A stretch of DNA of 25,877 bases from a virus: IMG/VR virus record IMGVR_UViG_3300042691_050860, positions 1 through 25,877 of that record. One strand, given 5' to 3'. How positions within the stretch are numbered: position 1 is the stretch's first letter; each line of letters opens with the position of its first letter. The translations under genes were made by a program, and so were the position numbers. The notes under the pieces were generated by a model. The model was not told the origin of the DNA and ran no database searches. It was given only the letters and a program-made list of their open reading frames with translations. This document shows positions 21,308 to 25,877 of the stretch, in pieces.

Positions 21308-22021
21308 ATGAAACAACTTAGAATATTAGAGGCTCACGAACTTGGACACGGAATCTTAATTGAGATGGATGCGGGTTTCATCAATCCTAATGATTCACTC
21401 AACTTACCAATTATGGAACAGGCAAGAAAAATGGATTACAAAAACCCATTTGAATTTTATGCCGTTCTTCAGAAATACGACACACCAAATCGTAATGGGA
21501 GATTTTATCCTGAAAAAATTCTCAAAAGAGAAGCAGATAGATACAAAAAAATAATCCAAAAAGGATTGTCAACATCAGAATTGAATCATCCAGAATCTTC
21601 ATTAATCGATTTAGATAGAGTATCACATTTGATTACAGATATATGGTGGGACAAAAACATCCTGATGGGAAAGTTGAAATTACTAACAAGCCCCGGATTT
21701 CACGAATCGGGTGTTGTTTCATGTAAAGGAGATGTTGCTGCAAATCTTATGAGACAAGGTGTTACCATGGGAGTATCTTCAAGAGGTGTGGGTTCACTCA
21801 AAAAAGTTGGAGAAAGAAATGAGGTACAAGACGATTTCGAATTAATCTGTTTTGATTTGGTATCATCACCTTCTACACCTGGAGCATATTTGTTTTCAAA
21901 TATCGATGAAAGAGGTCAATATGAGGAAAACCTTGAGGAAGAAAAAAAATCTAAAACAGAGGGTTCAATGGATAAGTCTATTGATTTAATGAAAAAACTT
22001 ACCGATTTTTTAGGAAAATAA
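21308..22021 (+). CDS. Prohead maturation protease (T4 gp21-like)
   Basis: The 237-residue protein matches the T4 gp21/herpes-assemblin-like serine protease fold. The conserved elements are YAVLQKYDTPNRNGRFYP, the histidine motif ELNHPE (His94), the serine motif GVSSRGVG (Ser157 or Ser158) and FDLVSSPSTPGA (Asp183). It cleaves prohead core and capsid proteins during maturation, normally after Glu in (L/I)-x-E followed by Ala or Gly. Matching sites are present in the scaffold and capsid proteins of this window. The charged C-terminal tail (EENLEEEKKSKTEGS) could be removed by self-cleavage. The gene has its own TATTTATC box, and the DUF4494-like gene starts 4 nt after its stop. Confidence 0.93.
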   Translation: MKQLRILEAHELGHGILIEMDAGFINPNDSLNLPIMEQARKMDYKNPFEFYAVLQKYDTPNRNGRFYPEKILKREADRYKKIIQKGLSTSELNHPESSLIDLDRVSHLITDIWWDKNILMGKLKLLTSPGFHESGVVSCKGDVAANLMRQGVTMGVSSRGVGSLKKVGERNEVQDDFELICFDLVSSPSTPGAYLFSNIDERGQYEENLEEEKKSKTEGSMDKSIDLMKKLTDFLGK

Positions 22022-22025
22022 TTTT

Positions 22026-22238
22026 ATGGACGAAAAGTACTTTGTAGCAAAAATTCAGTATGAGCTTCCTGATGAAACCACAGGTAAAATTAAAAAAATC
22101 AGAGAAGAAAAATTAGTTAAAGGTTTTTCTGTAACTGATGTAGAAGCAAAAGTCACAAAAAGATATGAATCTTTTTCTCACGATTGGAGGATAACTTCAG
22201 TTTCGGAGAGTAAAATTGACGAAGTAATTGAAAAATAA
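22026..22238 (+). CDS. DUF4494-like small protein
   Basis: The 70-residue protein starts MDEKYFVAKIQYELPDETTGK, followed by KIREEKLVKGFSVTDVEAKVTKRY and WRITSVSESKIDEVI. This resembles DUF4494, a family frequent in Bacteroidetes and their phages, with the form 'WF-x-K-x-KYE ... V-A-x-SFTEAEARI'. No function is established. It begins 4 nt after the protease stop, so it is co-transcribed and perhaps coupled to it. Its stop overlaps the stem of the next terminator. Confidence 0.65.
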   Translation: MDEKYFVAKIQYELPDETTGKIKKIREEKLVKGFSVTDVEAKVTKRYESFSHDWRITSVSESKIDEVIEK

Positions 22239-22267
22239 AGAGTGGTTACCCACTCTTTTTTTTTTTT
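22237..22267 (+). terminator. Terminator after the DUF4494-like gene
   Basis: AAAGAGTGG (22237-22245) pairs with CCACTCTTT (22250-22258), followed by twelve T in total. A run of seven G (22268-22274) then separates it from the next TATTTATA box. The stem is the same as that at 22657-22676. Confidence 0.92.
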
Positions 22268-22275
22268 GGGGGGGA

Positions 22276-22283
22276 TATTTATA
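22276..22283 (+). promoter_or_regulatory. TATTTATA box of the 22299 gene
   Basis: TATTTATA ends 15 nt before the ATG and directly follows a terminator. Confidence 0.5.
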
Positions 22284-22298
22284 GTAAAATAATTTTTT

Positions 22299-22640
22299 AT
22301 GTATATACAAGCTAGATGGAAAGAAAATGAGGGAAAAACGCAGATAGGGTCAGTGGTCGAGCTTGATAGTTGGGCAACTGCGGGAGCGAAACTTGAAGGA
22401 ATGTATCCAGGATACACTTTACAAACCTTAAATCTAATTGAACTTACAGTTGAAAAGGGCGACATTAATGGACCTTGTTACTTATGTAGTTTTACTGACA
22501 AACAAGGAGGAAAAACAACGACAACTTATATGTTTGTGAGAGATTTCCTAACCGCTTATGATTTTTTGACTAACATGGGATTTATTGTGTTATCAATTCA
22601 ACAAACCACATTGACTTATAAAGAGGAAGTAAGATTCTAA
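22299..22640 (+). CDS. Hypothetical protein, 113 residues
   Basis: I do not recognise a family. The protein starts MYIQARWKENEGKTQIGSV, has a CYLCSFTDKQGG stretch near residue 60 and ends in strands (VLSIQQTTLTYKEEVRF). It is predicted to be mixed alpha/beta, with no membrane span. It forms a single-gene unit between two nearly identical terminator-plus-TATTTATA cassettes. The next gene product has a similar length and a similar order of strand, helix and strand, and both carry a tryptophan in an SWA/NSW-like context early on, so a distant relation is possible but not shown. Confidence 0.65.
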   Translation: MYIQARWKENEGKTQIGSVVELDSWATAGAKLEGMYPGYTLQTLNLIELTVEKGDINGPCYLCSFTDKQGGKTTTTYMFVRDFLTAYDFLTNMGFIVLSIQQTTLTYKEEVRF

Positions 22641-22656
22641 AAATTAAAATTAATTT

Positions 22657-22682
22657 AAGAGTGGTTTCCCACTCTTTTTTTT
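22657..22682 (+). terminator. Terminator after the 22299 gene
   Basis: AAGAGTGG (22657-22664) pairs with CCACTCTT (22669-22676), followed by eight T. It repeats the stem at 22237-22258 with a different loop. Confidence 0.92.
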
Positions 22683-22690
22683 GTGGTCAA

Positions 22691-22698
22691 TATTTATA
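22691..22698 (+). promoter_or_regulatory. TATTTATA box of the 22712 gene
   Basis: TATTTATA ends 13 nt before the ATG at 22712, 8 nt after the T-run of the terminator. Confidence 0.5.
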
Positions 22699-22711
22699 TT
22701 GAAAATATACT

Positions 22712-23044
22712 ATGCATTTTTTAACACAAACAACTGTTAATGGAGACGATATTTTTCGTATCATCAATGCCAACTCTTGGTCCAACTGTTTATCATATTT
22801 GGAAGGAACTGGTGGAGACATCCTTCAAATTATTAAATTAACTGATACAACCAATGTTGTATTGGGTGATGAGTCTAGTACAAAATGTTTCAATGTTCTA
22901 TTGAAGGATGTTAATACTCAACAGAAATTTAATTATATTGTGTTCGAGACGAACTACGATAATTTACAAAATTGGATATCTCAACAGAGCGACAAACAAG
23001 TAGTCTCTATCGTACTTTCTGAAAAAACTTATGTCAACGTATAA
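22712..23044 (+). CDS. Hypothetical protein, 110 residues
   Basis: I do not recognise a family. The protein starts MHFLTQTTVNGDDIFRIINA, then has NSWSNCLSYLEGTGGDILQI and strands near the end (VVSIVLSEKTYVNV). It is mixed alpha/beta and soluble. It lies just before the scaffold gene, between its own TATTTATA box and that of the scaffold, so it is probably expressed late. In other T4-like phages small genes of this type between the protease and the core gene are often lineage-specific. Confidence 0.65.
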   Translation: MHFLTQTTVNGDDIFRIINANSWSNCLSYLEGTGGDILQIIKLTDTTNVVLGDESSTKCFNVLLKDVNTQQKFNYIVFETNYDNLQNWISQQSDKQVVSIVLSEKTYVNV

Positions 23045-23073
23045 ATTTGACAAACTTTTTTGATAATCAACAA

Positions 23074-23081
23074 TATTTATT
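23074..23081 (+). promoter_or_regulatory. TATTTATT box of the scaffold/capsid unit
   Basis: TATTTATT ends 22 nt before the scaffold ATG. No box or terminator is seen between scaffold and capsid genes, so this may drive both. Confidence 0.45.
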
Positions 23082-23103
23082 AGTTAAATCATAACAAATT
23101 TCT

Positions 23104-24738
23104 ATGCAAGAAAATAAAAATTTAGTAGAAGAGGCGCTCATTCAAATGAAAAACGTTGAAGAGGCTATCGCCGAAAACGCAAAAGGAATACTTGCTTCGA
23201 CAATGAAGGAAGAAATCAACCAATTAGTAAAAGAATCTCTTTCTGAACAAGAGGAGGTTGACATCGATGCAGAAATGGAAATGCCTGCTTCCGATATGGA
23301 AATGGACATGGATATGGATGTTGAAGATGACATGGAGGGTGACATGGATATGGAACTCGACATGGATGCTGAAGAAGCTCCAATCGATTTGACTGGAGCA
23401 TCCGATGAGGAAATCTTAAAAGTTTTCAAAGCTATGGGCGAAGAAGACGGTATCATCGTTACAAAAGATGATGAGGAAATCCAACTTACGGATAATGATT
23501 CTGATAGTGAGTACATCATCAAACTCGGTGAGTCAAAAAAGAAATCAAAGGTTAATGAAGAAAACGACCTTGATGCCATTGTGGCAGATTTGTTCAAAGA
23601 CTCAGACGAAAATGAAATGGAGGTTGAAATGGATTCCGATATGGAAACTGAAGAACCCGAAATGGCTATGGACGTTGAAGATGAAGTGATGTATGAAATC
23701 ACACTCGACGAAGAGGATGATGAAGATTCTGAAGAAGAAGATGAGTCAATGCTCGATGAAGAGGATGATGAAGATTCTGAAGAAGAAGATGAGTCAATGC
23801 TTGATGAAGAGGATGACATGGATTCTGAAGAAGAAGATGAGTCAATGCTCGACGAAGAGGATGATGAAGACTCCGACGAATCATTGGATGAAGCATACAA
23901 CCACAAGAAAGCGATTAAACCTAAAGGTGTTGGAATTGGCAGTGGTCCTAAATTTTCTTATAAAGCTACAAAGGGTGGTTTTAACGAAAAGAAAAAAGAA
24001 GGTCCAAAATCAGTTGGTACTGGTAAACCAAAATTCGAATACAAGAAAGGTGCTAATATGGAAGGTAAATCCAAAAAAATCGAAACCAAAGAAGGTCAAG
24101 GATACAAGGATAGAGAAGATGAAAGATTAGGTATGAAACATGGTAAAACATCGATGAAAGACCTAAAAGGTTCACATTCTAAAAAAGAAAAATCTCGTAG
24201 AGATGACGCAGGTTTCGAAAAAAGAGAAACTAAAGAAGCTGCAAGAACATACGGTATGGGTTCTAAAGAAGGTAGAGGTCTTAGAAAAGGTATCACCAAC
24301 AACAGAAACTATGTCTATGGTCCTAACGGTGTAAAAGTAGAATCTCTCGAAGCAGAAGTTAGTATGTTGAGAGAAAAAAATGAAGAGTATAGAAAGGCTT
24401 TGAATTTGTTCAGAGAAAAACTTAATGAAGTTGCAATCTTCAATTCAAATTTAGCTTACGCTACAAGACTTTTCACAGAACATTCAACAACTAAGAAAGA
24501 AAAAATTAATATCCTAAGAAGATTCGACTCTGTTGAGACTTTGAAAGAATCAAAAAATCTTTATAAGTCAATCAAAGAAGAATTGTCTACAGGTGAAAGT
24601 AAACCAATCACTGAATCAATTGAAAATAAGTTGAATTCAACTGTTTCTTCAGGTTCAGCGGTTAATCTTATAGAATCAAAGACTTACGAAAATCCTCAGT
24701 TTATGAGAATGAAAGATTTGATGAGTAAGATAAAATAA
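23104..24738 (+). CDS. Prohead core/scaffold protein (T4 gp22-like)
   Basis: The 544-residue protein is very acidic in its first half (Met/Asp/Glu-rich runs such as MEMDMDMDVEDDMEGD, then four LDEEDDEDSEEEDESM units at 23704-23892). It then turns basic (about residues 265-410, KSKKIETKEGQGYKDRE) and ends in a coiled-coil domain (VSMLREKNEEYRKALNLF, AYATRLFTEH, RRFDSVETLKESKNLYKSI) that resembles gp22-type core proteins. The core is the internal scaffold around which capsid protein assembles, later degraded by the gp21 protease. LDE-A at residues 261-264 matches the gp21 site and lies at the acidic/basic boundary. T4 gp22 is about half this length. Place between protease and capsid genes supports the call. 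Confidence 0.85.
   Translation: MQENKNLVEEALIQMKNVEEAIAENAKGILASTMKEEINQLVKESLSEQEEVDIDAEMEMPASDMEMDMDMDVEDDMEGDMDMELDMDAEEAPIDLTGASDEEILKVFKAMGEEDGIIVTKDDEEIQLTDNDSDSEYIIKLGESKKKSKVNEENDLDAIVADLFKDSDENEMEVEMDSDMETEEPEMAMDVEDEVMYEITLDEEDDEDSEEEDESMLDEEDDEDSEEEDESMLDEEDDMDSEEEDESMLDEEDDEDSDESLDEAYNHKKAIKPKGVGIGSGPKFSYKATKGGFNEKKKEGPKSVGTGKPKFEYKKGANMEGKSKKIETKEGQGYKDREDERLGMKHGKTSMKDLKGSHSKKEKSRRDDAGFEKRETKEAARTYGMGSKEGRGLRKGITNNRNYVYGPNGVKVESLEAEVSMLREKNEEYRKALNLFREKLNEVAIFNSNLAYATRLFTEHSTTKKEKINILRRFDSVETLKESKNLYKSIKEELSTGESKPITESIENKLNSTVSSGSAVNLIESKTYENPQFMRMKDLMSKIK
23704..23892 (+). repeat. 48-bp tandem repeat, four copies, in the scaffold gene
   Basis: Units at 23704-23751, 23752-23799, 23800-23847 and a partial 23848-23892 encode LDEEDDEDSEEEDESM. 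Units 1 and 2 are nearly identical in DNA and unit 4 is the most diverged, so the array has grown by recent duplication. It preserves the reading frame (16 codons per unit). Confidence 0.92.
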
Positions 24739-24766
24739 TAATAAACTAAAACTAAAAATACTCAAA

Positions 24767-25877
24767 ATGGGAGCATTATTAGAATCAGGTCTTGTTGGTA
24801 ACATCGGTCTTAAGCACCTTAAAGTTATCAAAGAAGACACAATCGGCAAGTGGGACAAATTAGGATTCCTAGAGGGTCTTAAAGGTCACTTGAAAGAAAA
24901 CATAGCACAGCTTTATGAAAACCAAGCTAGCTATTTAATCAATGAAGCAGCAACGACATCTGATACAGGTGCATTCGAAACTGTGGTTTTCCCTATCGTT
25001 AGAAGAGTTTTCTCTAAATTGTTAGCTAACGATATCGTATCAGTACAAGCAATGAACTTACCAATCGGTAAATTGTTCTACTTTGTACCTAACGTACAAA
25101 ACTATGAAGTAGGTGGTGGTCAAGCAGACAACACAGGTATTCACTACAAACCAGTAGGTGCACCTGATGGTCCAACAGCGGGAGACCCTAACGTAGGTTA
25201 CAACTATAATAACGGTAGAGACCTTTATGATAGATTCTACGAGGGTCAGGAACCAGCTTTAGACCCACCAGGCATGTATGACTATTCTAAAGGTCAATTC
25301 TCAGCTATCACTGGTACAGCAGTAACTGCGGTTTGGAACAACACAACGTTGAACCTTGTAACTTCAGGTTATGGTACAAGTGATTACAGAAAAGTTTTGT
25401 TAATCATGTCAGGTTTCGCATCTGATGGTGCAGGTAAACTTATCGGTCCTGATGGTCAACCTATGGACAATGAATCTTTCTTAGCTGATTTGACACTTTA
25501 CGGAAGTGAGACAGGAAATCCAACTACTGGTGCAGGTAGAGCTGCGGGTCCATATCTTTTCAGAGTAGTAACTCAAAGATACGGTAAAGGAATCGTACAG
25601 TATGGTAACAACAACCAAACGTTGGTATTCCCTAACTCTAAGACTGGTGGTGGTCAGTATGATGATATCTGTACTCCTGACGGAGAAATCTATCTTGAGG
25701 TAGACCTTCAAGTTCCATGTTGTGTAACTTGCACAGGATGTCTTGATGGTTACACAGGTTCAACATTCTCTTCAACTACAGCTAACAATGACGCTTTCAC
25801 ACCTGTTTACAGAATTTACAAGAATTTGGAATTCGAAGACAGAATGGGTGAGGTTTCATTTGACCTTATGTCAGTAA
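24767..25877 (+). CDS. Major capsid protein (T4 gp23-like), N-terminal 370 codons
   Basis: The gene runs off the right edge. The N terminus (MGALLESGLVGNIGLKHLKV) leads to a helical propeptide, then YLINEAATTSD, with I-N-E-A placing a gp21-type cleavage after Glu60, near the T4 position (Glu65). The mature part then has VVFPIVRRVFSKLLANDIVSVQAMNLPIGKLFYF (key words FPIVRRVF and VQAMNLPIG), a gp23 hallmark. Further on come a Gly/Asn-rich insertion (about residues 120-160) and an uncommon Cys cluster, VPCCVTCTGC, near residue 325. It forms the hexameric shell. It follows the scaffold gene by 28 nt with an A-rich leader and no box of its own. Confidence 0.93.
   Translation, partial: MGALLESGLVGNIGLKHLKVIKEDTIGKWDKLGFLEGLKGHLKENIAQLYENQASYLINEAATTSDTGAFETVVFPIVRRVFSKLLANDIVSVQAMNLPIGKLFYFVPNVQNYEVGGGQADNTGIHYKPVGAPDGPTAGDPNVGYNYNNGRDLYDRFYEGQEPALDPPGMYDYSKGQFSAITGTAVTAVWNNTTLNLVTSGYGTSDYRKVLLIMSGFASDGAGKLIGPDGQPMDNESFLADLTLYGSETGNPTTGAGRAAGPYLFRVVTQRYGKGIVQYGNNNQTLVFPNSKTGGGQYDDICTPDGEIYLEVDLQVPCCVTCTGCLDGYTGSTFSSTTANNDAFTPVYRIYKNLEFEDRMGEVSFDLMSV

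Noticed and set aside
22299-23044. 22299 and 22712 genes as paralogues
   Set aside because: Length and general layout are alike, but residue identity seen by eye is too low to claim common origin.
23704-23892. CRISPR-like direct repeats
   Set aside because: The units are contiguous 16-codon repeats with no spacers and keep a coding frame.
23142-23906. Long Ser-rich open frame antisense to the scaffold gene
   Set aside because: It is the complement of Asp/Glu codon runs (GAT/GAA read back as ATC/TTC and shifted as Ser codons); no leader, box or family signal supports it.

Overview
The window looks like part of the genome of a T4-like (Tevenvirinae-related or 'far-T4') contractile-tail phage that infects a Bacteroidetes (Flavobacteriia-type) host. 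The T4 evidence is a head-module order on the plus strand: terminase large subunit (gp17-like), portal (gp20-like), prohead protease (gp21-like), acidic prohead core or scaffold (gp22-like) and major capsid protein (gp23-like, cut by the right edge). The Bacteroidetes evidence is AT-rich DNA, almost no Shine-Dalgarno sites, signal peptides ending in FAQ or FGQ, a Bacteroidetes-type bS21, several TTTG-N19/20-TAnnTTTG promoters and a DUF4494-like small protein.

Layout. Positions 1-1872 (minus) hold the start of an Oar-type TonB-dependent receptor, a 37-residue membrane peptide, a small outer-membrane barrel and a YkgJ-type cysteine-cluster protein. A complete tmRNA (1879-2271, minus) abuts the YkgJ gene. 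Positions 2337-4973 hold an unknown protein, an M20-type metallopeptidase and a zinc-ribbon HExxH protein. Positions 4998-7616 hold a divergent pair: a ClpC-like unfoldase without its N domain, and an Hsp20 chaperone. Positions 7640-9671 hold a sulfotransferase, two 2-oxoglutarate/Fe(II) oxygenases of different families and a KTSC protein. Positions 9693-12356 hold a nucleotidyltransferase/peptidoglycan-binding/glucosaminidase fusion and a Pro-Thr-linker protein with two related Cys-containing domains. Positions 12377-16185 are an overlapping four-gene cluster of unknown proteins ending just before terminase. Positions 16192-25877 are the head module, interrupted by a minus-strand bS21 gene and several small unknown genes.

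Regulation. A box TATTTATA (or a one-base variant), always on the coding strand, lies before most transcription units and often directly follows a hairpin plus T-run. It is the reverse complement of the T4 late-promoter octamer TATAAATA. In four genes it ends exactly 3 nt before the start codon, which suggests leaderless mRNAs. The tmRNA, clpC, M20 peptidase and 20840 genes instead have promoters resembling the host vegetative consensus, so early and late classes may be separable by sequence.

The most interesting theme is takeover of host protein quality control and translation. The window has a phage tmRNA whose tag ends in PVVA rather than LAA, a ClpC-like unfoldase that keeps an IGF-type ClpP-docking loop but lacks the usual adaptor-binding N domain, an Hsp20, and a phage bS21. 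That these parts work together is inference. No sequence search was possible, so family calls rest on motifs read by eye.
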